DNA from: Draconibacterium aestuarii
GTDB lineage: Bacteria; Bacteroidota; Bacteroidia; Bacteroidales; Prolixibacteraceae
Direction: 5' to 3'
Length of the DNA: 64,000 nt
NCBI GenBank assembly: GCA_026671195.1
Contig: JAPOHD010000020.1
Coordinates: forward strand, 1 to 64,000
This document shows positions 9,555-19,035 of this stretch, in pieces. Position numbers and translations under genes: made by a program. The notes beneath the pieces were generated by a model. It made no database searches. It saw only the letters and a program-made list of their open reading frames with translations, and was not told the origin of the DNA. How positions within the stretch are numbered: position 1 is the stretch's first letter; each line of letters begins with the position of its first letter.

Positions 9555-9851
9555 CTAATTTGCCACCTTTTTTACTTCTGCCGAAAGTTTTTCCAAAGCA
9601 GAATCTGCTGCTGCCAACATATCCTGGATTAAGGTTTTGTAATACGTTTTTACCAACTTCGGATTATCTTTCCCATCAGGATGTATAGCGCGTAAACGTA
9701 ATTCGCGATGTTTCTGAACAATCTCCCCTGCAATTTCATAAACTGCCTTTTCATCAACTTTTGTATTGTATTCCAATACATAGAAACAATCGCTTAAAGC
9801 CAGCGACATAATTAAATCAATGTCTTTTTTCAGATCTTTTTTACTTGCCAT
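9555..9851 (-). CDS. Conserved hypothetical helical protein
   Basis: 98 residues, predicted all-helical and soluble, Lys-rich at both ends. One Cys at about 22. A central 'KHRELRLRAIHPDGKDNPK' segment near 48-66 separates two helices. It resembles small Bacteroidota-restricted proteins of unknown function. It is convergent with the gene ending at 9544, with a 10-base gap, and lies just downstream of the Ig-like lipoprotein gene on the same strand. Confidence 0.65.
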   Translation of the reverse strand: MASKKDLKKDIDLIMSLALSDCFYVLEYNTKVDEKAVYEIAGEIVQKHRELRLRAIHPDGKDNPKLVKTYYKTLIQDMLAAADSALEKLSAEVKKVAN

Positions 9852-9913
9852 AATTACTTTTACTAAGGTTGATTAAAGGTAAAATAATTTACAGAAATCA
9901 ATGCTAATGAATA

Positions 9914-11851
9914 TTAATTTTGCTGAATGCTACTTCCGGAACTACTATCTCCAGGTTTGAACATACTATTTTTTTGTTCTGCCTCTTTTTCTTTCCTTGC
10001 TTTTTCTTCAGCCTCTTTTCGTTTCTGAATTTCGAGCTCTTGATCCAGAATATTTTTAGTGAATGTTAAATCAGGTGTTACATCCCAGTTATAGTTTTCG
10101 CTCCAGTTCGATCGAAGTTTAATTACCTCGGGCATGTAAGTCACCATCTCGGGCTGGTAATTGTCCTGGTAACTTCCCGGATCCCATTTCCCATTCCCGT
10201 TTTCATCGTAAATAATCTTTATTTTATACTTTTCGGGTGTTAAATATTCAAATGTTACCGGCCCATCTTCGTTGAACGCTAACTGTCGAATAATATCTTC
10301 ATTGTCATTATTCTTTAAAACCTGCACTAACATTGGCATTTCAACATTTGAAAAGTTAAATGTTATGGAACCGTAATAATCTTCTTCGCGAACTTTTATC
10401 GACTTACTAAATTCCCTGCTGGTAATACCATAAATATTTGTACAGGCTGCCGAATCAATTAAAAAAGAATATTCCTCCTGGGGTACCCAATCATACGAAA
10501 TTATATAGGTTCGGTAAGTTGACGTTTCCTTTTCAAAGGTAAAATCCAGTGGTGTTTTTAATGTATCTGATGATAAATGCAGGAGAATCAGTGTACTATC
10601 GAAAAATGCGATGGGCTCCGGAGCGGTAATTTTAATTGCACCGTTCAGCTCCATCGTCGACGACAAATTGCTTTCCCAGTTAAATTGAGGAATGGGTTCG
10701 GGTTCATCCTCTTCTTTCTCCCTTCCCCGTCGTTTCTTTTTATCATCGACCTTGGGTTCAGTATACTTCATCAACATCGTATCCTTCTGCACATACTTTT
10801 CTCCGGCCGAATCAAGTTGAAAATATGAAAGCTCCATAAACAATGAATCTTGTTTCGAAACCAGCGTATCCGTAATCCATAAAACGATCGAATCTGCTTT
10901 CTGATTGTATTCAAACAGCTTCCAGTTGTCCGATTCTGCATTTAAAAGCTCCACATTAAAGGAATCTTTAACCGACTCGTTAAACAAAAACAAACATTTA
11001 TTCCGGCCTTCTCTGTTTGCTGACTCCATGTATTGCTCATAAATATCTTCCAAAAAGAATCGCAGATAAAACGGATCCGGATAAAAATGCGTATGCCCCG
11101 TAACCAACATCGAATCAACCTCATTATCAATCGGATCGTTAAGCGGATGAAACTCAACAGATGGAATAACCAAACTATCGATAAAAGCAATTTCTTCTGC
11201 ACCTTCGTTGTAAAGCAAGTCTCCATTTAAATCGTTCAAGGCAAAAATATGGTATTTGCCCGGGGCAATGTTATCCATCATAAACATACCCTCTATGTCG
11301 GTTTTCGCGATATAATCAGGGCGGACACGGAAAACAGCCGAATCGTGCAAATTTGAATGCAGCAGTACCAATCCTTTTCCAATTGGCTCCAAATTAAAGG
11401 CATTCATAACACGTCCTGCAACGCGTAACGAATCTAAAACATCGCCGGTACTAAAGGTAAAGCGTAAATTCTCGAGTGGATTTTTTTCGTTATTGTCAAC
11501 AATCGAATTTTTAAAATCCAACGAATAAGTGGCACTGTCTTTTAGTTCTTCGTTAAACTGAATAATCAGTGTTTTCGACTTGGTTTTTATGAGCGGACGT
11601 TTTTCCAGAGGAGGCGAAATTACCAGCGTTTCCGAAATTTCATCGGTTTGAAGATATTCGTTAAATGTAAGCTTTACACTTTTCCCTTTAAAATTTAGGA
11701 TTCCGTAATTAGGATCGGTTCCTACTAAAACCGGAGGAACTGTGTCTCTTGGGCCACCCACCGGCATTCCCATGTTAGCACACGACGAAACGATTACAAC
11801 CCAAGCCAAAGCAGCTACAATTACTAATGGTAATTTTCCCTTTAAATTCAT
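9914..11851 (-). CDS. Ig-like (Big_5-type) domain lipoprotein
   Basis: 645 residues if started at MNLKGKLPLVIVAALAW; the ORF also has an ATG eight codons earlier. Type II signal with lipobox 'VIVSSC' near residue 24. Residues about 30-130 form the Big_5-type Ig-like domain ('GPRDTVPPVLVGTDPNYG', 'LTFNEYLQ', 'LRFTFSTG'). The middle is a series of beta-rich modules with a Lys/Glu-rich insert (KKKRRGREKEEDEPEP). Near the end is a Ca-binding-like 'YDENGNGKWDPG' turn before a charged tail. Large surface lipoproteins of this type are common in Bacteroidota; the specific role is unknown. Confidence 0.8.
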   Translation of the reverse strand: MNLKGKLPLVIVAALAWVVIVSSCANMGMPVGGPRDTVPPVLVGTDPNYGILNFKGKSVKLTFNEYLQTDEISETLVISPPLEKRPLIKTKSKTLIIQFNEELKDSATYSLDFKNSIVDNNEKNPLENLRFTFSTGDVLDSLRVAGRVMNAFNLEPIGKGLVLLHSNLHDSAVFRVRPDYIAKTDIEGMFMMDNIAPGKYHIFALNDLNGDLLYNEGAEEIAFIDSLVIPSVEFHPLNDPIDNEVDSMLVTGHTHFYPDPFYLRFFLEDIYEQYMESANREGRNKCLFLFNESVKDSFNVELLNAESDNWKLFEYNQKADSIVLWITDTLVSKQDSLFMELSYFQLDSAGEKYVQKDTMLMKYTEPKVDDKKKRRGREKEEDEPEPIPQFNWESNLSSTMELNGAIKITAPEPIAFFDSTLILLHLSSDTLKTPLDFTFEKETSTYRTYIISYDWVPQEEYSFLIDSAACTNIYGITSREFSKSIKVREEDYYGSITFNFSNVEMPMLVQVLKNNDNEDIIRQLAFNEDGPVTFEYLTPEKYKIKIIYDENGNGKWDPGSYQDNYQPEMVTYMPEVIKLRSNWSENYNWDVTPDLTFTKNILDQELEIQKRKEAEEKARKEKEAEQKNSMFKPGDSSSGSSIQQN

Positions 11852-12005
11852 TCTAAAAAATTGGTATACAAACATACAAATTCCTGCTAATACTGCATGT
11901 TTTGTGTTGTTAAATTAATTCAGTCAAAATCTCACAAAAATTGAAATGACCAAAACACCCCCTACTTTTGATCTCTTAACAGAAATTAAATTTCAACTAT
12001 TATTC

Positions 12006-12013
12006 TAATTTTG
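12006..12013 (+). promoter_or_regulatory. Candidate -7 promoter element
   Basis: TAATTTTG matches TAnnTTTG 29 bases upstream of the ATG of the phosphatase gene, leaving a leader of about 20 bases. A TTTG at 11977-11980 is a possible but widely spaced -33 element. Confidence 0.5.
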
Positions 12014-12042
12014 TTACTTCTGCTAAATTAAAATAAACCAAA

Positions 12043-13725
12043 ATGAACTTAAAACAATTTACCGCTTCCTTAATTATACTCTTACCCGCACTTGCTGCAT
12101 TTGCACAACATGGTACACCTCCTGTAAAAGCTCCCTTCGAAAAATTGGACCTCTATTGTGTAAACGACTGGTGGGTGTATAACGAAGAAATGAAAGACAA
12201 TCCGAAAAAAATTATAGATGTGGATGTACCGCGCGACGAGGTGATTTGTTTTGGCATGTACACTGTTCAGGGTGGAGTAATGAAAATGACCGCACAACTT
12301 TTCCCGCTTTATCCGGAAGAAAGCCGTGAAGTTAGCCTGGAACTGAAACAAAAAGGCAAATGGGAAAAGGTGGCCACAGAAAAAGTTAACGATATTGGCT
12401 GGTCAACGTTGTTCCGAATTGAGAAATGGGACGACAGCAAAGATGTGGAATACCGTTTACGCCATGGAGAAAAAGCAAGTTTTGAAGGCTTGATCCGTAA
12501 AAATCCAAAAAATAAAAATGAGATTGTTGTTGGATCTTTAAACTGCAACTCGAATCACACCCGCGGATTACGCGAAGAATACATTCGCAATTTAAAATTT
12601 TTGAATCCCGATCTGTTGTTTTTTGCTGGCGACCAGAGTTACGATCACAAAGAACACACGGCTGCCTGGTTACTTTTCGGAATTCAGTTCCGCGATATTT
12701 TTCGCGACAGGCCCTGCATTACAATCCCTGACGACCACGATATTGGACAGGGAAACCTTTGGGGACAAAACGGAAAGAAGTCGATGACTTCGGCCGGAAA
12801 CGACGGTGGTTATTTTTATCATCCGGAATACATAAAAATGGTGGAACGTTGCCAAACATCGCATTTGCCCGACGCATACGATCCAACTCCAATCGAACAG
12901 GGAATTGGAGTATACTACACACGTTTAACGGTTGGCGGTGTTGATTTTGCCATTGTTGAAGACCGCAAATTTAAAACCGGACCGGCAGGCACAATTCCGC
13001 AAATGGGCCCTCGCCCCGATCATATTCGCGATTCGAATTACGATCCGAAAACCATCGATGTTCCGGGGTTAAAACTTTTGGGCGACCGCCAGCTTAAATT
13101 CCTCGACGATTGGGGACAGCAATGGGATGGTGTGGAACTAAAAGCAGTGCTTTCGCAAACCGGTTTTTGTGGAGGAGCGCATCGTCATGGCAACTTTAAC
13201 AATATACTACATGCCGACCTCGACAGTAACGGTTGGCCACAAACCGGACGAAAAAAAGCATTAAAAGCCATTCGTGCGGCAGGAGCTGTTCACCTGGCAG
13301 GCGACCAGCATTTACCTACTATTGTTCAACACGGAATTGATGAATATGGCGACGGACCTTTCGCCTTTGTTGCTCCGGCAATCGTAAATAATTATTACAG
13401 CCGATGGTGGCATCCGGAAAATGAAAAAGCAGGTAAAGATCCTGAACCGGGAAATCCGCTTCCTTTTAACGGCAACTACTTCGACGGCATGGGAAACAAA
13501 ATCAGAATGATCGCTTATGCTAATCCTGATGAGAATTTCACACGGGGAGGCTTTGGACTTGTTCGCTTTAACAAGAACGAAAAAAGTGTAACATTTGAAA
13601 GCTGGGATCGTTCCACCGACGTAACAAAACCGGGGGCCAAACAAATGCCGGGATGGCCAAGAACCATCCGTCAGAACGGCACAAAAGAAGGCTACCCTGT
13701 TTGGAAACTCGATCCGCTGAAATAA
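12043..13725 (+). CDS. PhoD-like metallophosphatase, secreted
   Basis: 560 residues with a signal peptide ending at about 'AAFAQ' (residue 21). An N-terminal beta domain is followed by a calcineurin-like/PhoD metallophosphoesterase core: 'GSLNCNSNHTR', 'FAGDQSYDH' near 193, 'IPDDHDIGQGN' near 228 and 'HLAGDQHLPT' near 418. These supply the Asp/His ligands of a dinuclear metal site. It probably cleaves phosphomono- or diesters in the periplasm. It lies divergent from the Ig-like lipoprotein gene and 65 bases upstream of the small membrane protein gene at 13791. Substrate is unknown. Confidence 0.8.
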   Translation: MNLKQFTASLIILLPALAAFAQHGTPPVKAPFEKLDLYCVNDWWVYNEEMKDNPKKIIDVDVPRDEVICFGMYTVQGGVMKMTAQLFPLYPEESREVSLELKQKGKWEKVATEKVNDIGWSTLFRIEKWDDSKDVEYRLRHGEKASFEGLIRKNPKNKNEIVVGSLNCNSNHTRGLREEYIRNLKFLNPDLLFFAGDQSYDHKEHTAAWLLFGIQFRDIFRDRPCITIPDDHDIGQGNLWGQNGKKSMTSAGNDGGYFYHPEYIKMVERCQTSHLPDAYDPTPIEQGIGVYYTRLTVGGVDFAIVEDRKFKTGPAGTIPQMGPRPDHIRDSNYDPKTIDVPGLKLLGDRQLKFLDDWGQQWDGVELKAVLSQTGFCGGAHRHGNFNNILHADLDSNGWPQTGRKKALKAIRAAGAVHLAGDQHLPTIVQHGIDEYGDGPFAFVAPAIVNNYYSRWWHPENEKAGKDPEPGNPLPFNGNYFDGMGNKIRMIAYANPDENFTRGGFGLVRFNKNEKSVTFESWDRSTDVTKPGAKQMPGWPRTIRQNGTKEGYPVWKLDPLK

Positions 13726-13790
13726 ATTACGGAAAGTATAAAACATTCCCATTTAACAGGAATAAAAGAGCATGTATTAGAATAAAGTAG

Positions 13791-14351
13791 ATGAAAAAAT
13801 GGGGAATTATCATAGTAACTGTTGTCGTATTTGCAGCGCTTTATTTTATCGAATTCAGTAAAATTGAAACGGGTAATGGAAGTTCCAATTCAATTCCCAC
13901 TCTCGATAACCTTAAATTTGACGAGACAGCCCAAAACTGGGAAGACTTTTACAAAGTTCGCGCTACAATTATCGATGGACAAACAGCAGAGTTCGAAATT
14001 CCCAAAAAATTAAAAGAAAAGATAGGTAGTGAAATGAAACTAAACGGTGCTGCCGTATTTTTTAGCCCCGGATGTAAGTTTATCGGCGACAAAATTGCGG
14101 TTCATTCTTTATTTCTGTACCCAACACTTGGGCTGGCCAATGCCTGTATTCACCTGCCGGAAGTTGCCATGCGCTGGACAATTCAGATCAACCTGGCCGA
14201 TGACTGGATCATTTCTCAAACGGATATGATAGACGCTGTTGTTAATGTGAGCGGCACTTTCCGGATCGATACCAGCAAACCATATGAAGCGGCATTCTTT
14301 CTGGATAATGCAAATATTAAATTCGCACAGGAAAAGGAGGTAAAGTTTTGA
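13791..14351 (+). CDS. Membrane-anchored protein, distantly DUF3299-like
   Basis: 186 residues, one N-terminal membrane helix (about 4-20) and a periplasmic domain. The core 'NGAAVFFSPGCKFIGDKI', then 'FLYPTLGLANACIHLPE' near 105-123, recalls DUF3299-type proteins, which carry a conserved CxHxP-like turn; the resemblance is weak. It overlaps the metal permease gene by four bases (stop TGA 14349-14351 inside the TTG start), so the two are translationally coupled and the protein probably serves the permease, for example in metal delivery (inference). Confidence 0.6.
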   Translation: MKKWGIIIVTVVVFAALYFIEFSKIETGNGSSNSIPTLDNLKFDETAQNWEDFYKVRATIIDGQTAEFEIPKKLKEKIGSEMKLNGAAVFFSPGCKFIGDKIAVHSLFLYPTLGLANACIHLPEVAMRWTIQINLADDWIISQTDMIDAVVNVSGTFRIDTSKPYEAAFFLDNANIKFAQEKEVKF

Positions 14352-15532
14352 TTGCCATTCTTTTTAATACATTAATGGAATCGGCACCTTACATTGTGTT
14401 GGGTTTTATTATCGTCGGAATAATGCGCTATTATGTACCGCCGGGAATACTTCAAAAACACCTTGGGAGTGGTTCCACTTCATCTTTGTTTAAATCAGTT
14501 GGAGTGGGTTGTGTTTTGCCACTTTGCTCCTGCGGAACCATTCCTTTGGGAATCGGTCTTTTCCGTAGTGGTGCAAGCATCGGAAATATGCTGGCTTTTA
14601 TGACCTCCACCCCTATTCTTTCGCCTGTTCTGATTACTGTTTCTTTAAAACTTTTAGGTTGGAAATTAACTGTTGCACTGGTACTTGCTGCCATTATTGG
14701 TTCGTTTGTTATGGGATTGGTGGGAAACAGAATTTTCAACAAACCAACAAAAGATAAATCCCGAAAAACAAACGCCGGTAAATTTGATAGAAGTGCAGAA
14801 GAAAAAGAACCAAAAGCAAAAATTGCCAAAACGCTGAAATGGTCTTTTCTTAATCTCGGAGCCGATGTAAGTGTCGATATTTTAATCGGCTTGGGAATTG
14901 CATCCATCCTACTTGCGTTTTTACCGCTCGAGTGGATTTCAACATGGCTCGGGCAGCAGGATTTAACCACACTTTTGTATGTAATTATACTCGGAATTCC
15001 GGTTTATGCCTGCAGTATTCCGTCATTGGTTGTGGTGCAAGGCCTGCTGTTGCTCGGAGCAACACCTGGAGCTGCCATTGCATATATGATTGCCGGACCA
15101 GCAACCAACCTTGGAGAATTAAATGCCATCCGAAAATCGATGGGAGCAAGACCTGCCATTTTTTATGCACTCTCGCTCATCTCACTCGCTCTAATTGCCG
15201 GCTTAATCACCGACCAATTTGTTTTCCCCGATTATCAATATCACGCTTACCGTGTTCAGGGCGAACTGGTGGTTCAACAATGTTGCGTTCCGCTCATTTT
15301 TGGCGACAACCTTGGCGGTCCTTCAACTTATGCAATTCCCATGTGGCATTGGCCATTTGGTGCAATTCTGGCTTCTGTTATAGCCTATGGAACCATTAAA
15401 AAACTACGTTTCTTTTTTATCAACCCTTGCACTGGCTGCAACTGGAAAAACTACGGAGCAAAGGGCACATGCGGATCGAAATGCCATGTTCGACGTAAAT
15501 ACGAATTCATACGAAAACCATTTAAATCATAA
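14348..15532 (+). CDS. SO_0444 family Cu/Zn efflux permease
   Basis: 394 residues, about eight to ten membrane helices. The diagnostic 'LPLCSCGTIPLGIGLFRSG' at about 56-74 matches the SO_0444 family of copper/zinc exporters (DUF318 permease fold). A second permease half is at about 160-350. The C-terminal tail carries Cys361, 364, 375 and 379 (CTGC and CGSKC) for metal binding. I take the TTG at 14348 as the start because an AGGAGG Shine-Dalgarno-like sequence lies just upstream; an ATG at 14375 is the alternative. It is coupled to the gene before it. Metal specificity is not determined. Confidence 0.85.
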   Translation: MIAILFNTLMESAPYIVLGFIIVGIMRYYVPPGILQKHLGSGSTSSLFKSVGVGCVLPLCSCGTIPLGIGLFRSGASIGNMLAFMTSTPILSPVLITVSLKLLGWKLTVALVLAAIIGSFVMGLVGNRIFNKPTKDKSRKTNAGKFDRSAEEKEPKAKIAKTLKWSFLNLGADVSVDILIGLGIASILLAFLPLEWISTWLGQQDLTTLLYVIILGIPVYACSIPSLVVVQGLLLLGATPGAAIAYMIAGPATNLGELNAIRKSMGARPAIFYALSLISLALIAGLITDQFVFPDYQYHAYRVQGELVVQQCCVPLIFGDNLGGPSTYAIPMWHWPFGAILASVIAYGTIKKLRFFFINPCTGCNWKNYGAKGTCGSKCHVRRKYEFIRKPFKS

Positions 15533-15611
15533 TTTTTCACAACTTAATTCGCGATTATGAAAAGTTATTTCAGAAATATTATAACTTGTTTGTGATTTAT
15601 ACATTTATAAA

Positions 15612-17774
15612 ATGGTTAAAAAGAAAAAAAAGAAATTTCGGCAAAAGAAACAGTCCGGAACATACAACAAAAAAAAGCTTAAAAGCGCAATCCTTTCAAT
15701 CCTATACGAAACTCCCGGTAAAACAATAAACTACCGCCAGATATCAGGTATGATTGGTATCCAGGATCCCGAAACCCGCAAGCTGATAAACGTTGTTTTA
15801 ATAGAACTGGCCGAAGATGGTTCACTCGATCAGATTTCGCGTGGTAAATATAAGTTAAAAGCCAAAACCGGCACCGCTACCGGAATTGTTGAAATGCAAC
15901 CCAAAGGATTCGCCTATGTAAACAGTGATGAGCTCGACCAACCAGTTCTTATTTCGTCGAGTAATTTAAACCACGCCATGTCGGGCGATAAAGTCCGCAT
16001 TCATGTATATGCTCGTCGTAAAAAACACGATTTGGAAGGCGAAGTAACCGAGATTCTGGAGCGTGCCAAAACCGTTTTTGTTGGAACCATTCAGGTATCC
16101 CGAAACTTTGCATTTTTAATTCCGACCGGAAAAGTGGGATTCGATATTTTTATTCCAAAGGAAAAATTGAATGGTGCAAAAGACGGGCAAAAAGTCATTG
16201 CAGAAATAATTGACTGGCCTGCAAAAGCCCGCAGTCCGTTTGGCGAAGTTTTGGAGGTTTTAGGCGACACCGGCGATAACGATGCCGAGATGCACGCCAT
16301 TCTGGCCGAGTTTGAATTGCCACATATTTTCCCGGCAAATGTAGATAAGGCAGCCGAAAAAATCCCGCTTGAAATACCGGAGGAGGAGATTAAATTACGC
16401 CGCGACATGCGTAAAACCACAACTTTCACTATCGATCCGATTGATGCCAAAGATTTTGACGATGCGCTTTCGCTAAAGAAATTGAGTAACGGAAACTGGG
16501 AGATTGGAGTTCATATTGCCGATGTAACTCATTATGTCCGTCCGAATACAATTATTGAAACTGAAGCACAAAATCGAGCCACGTCAGTATATTTGGTCGA
16601 CCGCGTTGTTCCCATGCTTCCCGAACGTCTCTCGAACGGGGTTTGCTCGCTTCGGCCAAATGAAGACAAGCTCTGCTTCTCTGCTGTTTTTGAAATGACA
16701 GAAAATGCCACTCTAAAAAAACAGTGGTTCGGGAAAACAGTAATTCACTCAGACCGACGATTTACATACGAAGAAGCACAAGAGGTAATTGAAACCGGCG
16801 AGGGGGATTTTTCTTCAGAAATACTCACGTTAAACGACCTGGCAATAAAATTACGCGACGAACGGTTTGGCTCAGGGTCCATTGCCTTCGACCGTGTTGA
16901 GATTAAATTTGAGATTGATGACAAAGGGAAACCACTTTCGGTTTATTTTAAGGAGGCCAAAGAATCAAACAAACTGATTGAGGAATTTATGCTCCTGGCA
17001 AACAAAAAAGTAGCCGAATTTGTAGGAAAAACTCCTGAGAAAAAAACGCCCAAAACCTTTGTCTATCGTATACACGACAAACCCGATCCGGACAAGCTGG
17101 TTGCGTTCAACACTTTTATTAAACGTTTTGGACACGATATTCAGCTTTCAACACCACGTGCCATTGCCACTTCATTGAATAAACTACTTAAAGATGTACA
17201 AGGGAAAAGTGAACAAAATGTTGTGGAAACACTGGCAATTCGCTCAATGGCAAAAGCTGCATACTCAACCAGAAACATAGGTCATTACGGATTATCATTC
17301 GATTATTATTCGCACTTTACTTCGCCAATTCGCCGCTATCCGGATATGATGGTGCACCGTTTACTGGAAAAATACCTGTCCGGTGGACGATCGGCAAACG
17401 AGCAAAAATATGAGGATCTGTGTAAACATTCATCAGATATGGAAGCAAAAGCCGCTAACGCCGAGCGTGCATCTATAAAATACAAACAGGTGGAATTTAT
17501 GCAAGACCACATTGGAAAAATATACCCGGGCACCATTTCGGGAGTTACCGATTGGGGTATTTATGTAGAACTGGAAAATAAAATTGAAGGCATGATTCCG
17601 ATAGCAGAACTGGATGATGATTTCTATATTTTCGATGAGAAAAATTATGCCTTAGTTGGAAGGCATTCGCATAATACCTACCAACTTGGAGAAAAAATAA
17701 ATGTAAAGGTATGGCGCACCAATTTAGAAAGGAAACAGCTTGATTTCCGACTGTCAAAAGCGGAAACACCATAG
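15612..17774 (+). CDS. rnr: Ribonuclease R
   Basis: 720 residues. A very basic N-terminus (KKKKKKFRQKKQ) is followed by a winged-helix-like segment, two cold-shock/OB domains at about 85-225, the RNB catalytic domain at about 250-590 with 'FTIDPIDAKDFDDALSL' carrying the metal-binding Asp residues, and a C-terminal S1 domain at about 630-715 ('PGTISGVTDWGIYVELE'). It is a processive 3'-5' exoribonuclease that degrades structured RNA. Length is close to family norm. It stands alone, 79 bases after the permease gene. Confidence 0.93.
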   Translation: MVKKKKKKFRQKKQSGTYNKKKLKSAILSILYETPGKTINYRQISGMIGIQDPETRKLINVVLIELAEDGSLDQISRGKYKLKAKTGTATGIVEMQPKGFAYVNSDELDQPVLISSSNLNHAMSGDKVRIHVYARRKKHDLEGEVTEILERAKTVFVGTIQVSRNFAFLIPTGKVGFDIFIPKEKLNGAKDGQKVIAEIIDWPAKARSPFGEVLEVLGDTGDNDAEMHAILAEFELPHIFPANVDKAAEKIPLEIPEEEIKLRRDMRKTTTFTIDPIDAKDFDDALSLKKLSNGNWEIGVHIADVTHYVRPNTIIETEAQNRATSVYLVDRVVPMLPERLSNGVCSLRPNEDKLCFSAVFEMTENATLKKQWFGKTVIHSDRRFTYEEAQEVIETGEGDFSSEILTLNDLAIKLRDERFGSGSIAFDRVEIKFEIDDKGKPLSVYFKEAKESNKLIEEFMLLANKKVAEFVGKTPEKKTPKTFVYRIHDKPDPDKLVAFNTFIKRFGHDIQLSTPRAIATSLNKLLKDVQGKSEQNVVETLAIRSMAKAAYSTRNIGHYGLSFDYYSHFTSPIRRYPDMMVHRLLEKYLSGGRSANEQKYEDLCKHSSDMEAKAANAERASIKYKQVEFMQDHIGKIYPGTISGVTDWGIYVELENKIEGMIPIAELDDDFYIFDEKNYALVGRHSHNTYQLGEKINVKVWRTNLERKQLDFRLSKAETP

Positions 17775-17933
17775 GATTTCGAATAACAAATACCTCTCTT
17801 ACAGCTAGATTCAGATGCTTTGAACAAAAAAAGTCACTATCGTCTGTAAAAGTAAAATATTCAAAAAAGGTTTTCAGGTAAAATAATTGGTTATATTTGT
17901 CATCAGTTTTAACAAAGGAAAACGTTTCTACAC

Positions 17934-18536
17934 ATGCAAACTTCAAGCGATAACGCTAATAAAAAAGACCTCAACAGAGAGAACATTTTAAAAATAGCCC
18001 GCGAGATTTTCAGTAAATACGGCTTTAAAAAAACAACACTTGACGACATTGCAAATGCCGTACGCAAAGGGAAAAGTTCTCTTTATTACTATTTTAAAAG
18101 TAAAGAGGATTTATTTCAGGCGGTAATAATGAAAGAGGTTGAAATTTTGGGTCATGAACTGGAAATTGTAATCAATCGAAATACCGATCCGGTTGATAAG
18201 TTACGTGACTATATCTTAACCAAGTTGGCCACCTTCAGAAACCTGGCAAATTTTTACCACGCCATTGAGAATGATGTTACAGCGGTTGGTTTTATCGATG
18301 AGGTAAAAATCAAATATGAACAAGATGAAATTAGAATGATTAAAAGAATTCTGATTGAAGGTGTTCGTAAAAACGAATTTGAGATTTATGATTTTAACCT
18401 TGCAGCCATTGGTATTACAACGGCAATTAAGGGGCTTGAAATGCCATTAACCGCCGGTAATTATGGCGATGTAAACCTGGAACGTAGCGTAGACATTATC
18501 CTTAAAATTATGTGCTACGGAATAATGAAAAGATAA
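17934..18536 (+). CDS. TetR/AcrR family transcriptional regulator
   Basis: 200 residues. The N-terminal DNA-binding domain is clear: 'ILKIAREIFSKYGFKKTTL' leads into the helix-turn-helix 'DDIANAVRKGKSSLYYYFK' at about 40-58. The C-terminal ligand-binding half is all helical and unassigned. No partner transporter lies beside it; RNase R is upstream and a glycoside hydrolase downstream. A palindrome at 18797-18820, behind two terminators, could be an operator but is not clearly its own. Confidence 0.88.
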   Translation: MQTSSDNANKKDLNRENILKIAREIFSKYGFKKTTLDDIANAVRKGKSSLYYYFKSKEDLFQAVIMKEVEILGHELEIVINRNTDPVDKLRDYILTKLATFRNLANFYHAIENDVTAVGFIDEVKIKYEQDEIRMIKRILIEGVRKNEFEIYDFNLAAIGITTAIKGLEMPLTAGNYGDVNLERSVDIILKIMCYGIMKR

Positions 18537-18559
18537 TTCTGAAAAAAACAGGAATAATT

Positions 18560-18592
18560 AAAGGCTGTTGGATTTATCCAATGGCCTTTTTG
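18560..18592 (+). terminator. Hairpin terminator after TetR gene
   Basis: AAAGGC/GCCTTT stem extended by TTGGAT/ATCCAA around a two-base loop, followed by a T-run, 24 bases past the TetR stop. Confidence 0.75.
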
Positions 18593-18693
18593 TTTATTTA
18601 CCGACCTCAAGACTGTGTTAAGAAATATTAAAATTTTATTGGGAATTGAATATTAAATGTGATTCGAACACTTTTTCTTAAAAAAAGGCAAAA

Positions 18694-18723
18694 TAAAAGG
18701 CTGCCCTTCTGACAGCCTTTTTA
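18694..18723 (+). terminator. Second hairpin terminator
   Basis: AAAAGGCTG (about 18696-18703) pairs with CAGCCTTTT (18713-18721) across a short loop, followed by T. It is a second, stronger terminator about 100 bases after the first, in the 500-base gap 18537-19035. The rest of that gap holds an inverted repeat (18797-18820) and a promoter (19006-19013), and no gene. Confidence 0.7.
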
Positions 18724-18796
18724 ACCTAAACCAACTAAACCTAATAAACCTCAAACCTACCAGAACGGTAAGCCTGGTGTTTTTCTTAAATATCTT

Positions 18797-18820
18797 AACA
18801 AATACCTTACCGTATTTGTT
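18797..18820. repeat. Perfect 9-bp inverted repeat
   Basis: AACAAATAC (18797-18805), a six-base spacer, then GTATTTGTT (18812-18820). The size and symmetry fit an operator, perhaps of the TetR regulator just upstream, but it lies nearly 200 bases before the next start codon. Seen directly; role inferred. Confidence 0.4.
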
Positions 18821-19005
18821 GCCACAAAGATATTATTTTTTTTTAGTTGATAAACCATTCAACACAATTCTAACGATCATTTTCATAAAGCTTTCACATT
18901 TTTACCATCGACGACCAAAAGGCTTCTTTGGTTAATTCAAATCATATAAAAAAGCTTCGTTAAGAAAATATTTTTTCCTAATTTTTTTCAAAAGTCCAAA
19001 AACTC

Positions 19006-19013
19006 TACATTTG
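19006..19013 (+). promoter_or_regulatory. Candidate -7 promoter element
   Basis: TACATTTG matches TAnnTTTG 22 bases before the ATG of the GHL10 gene. No good -33 TTG is seen. Confidence 0.5.
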
Positions 19014-19035
19014 TTATGTAACGAACAATAAAAAC

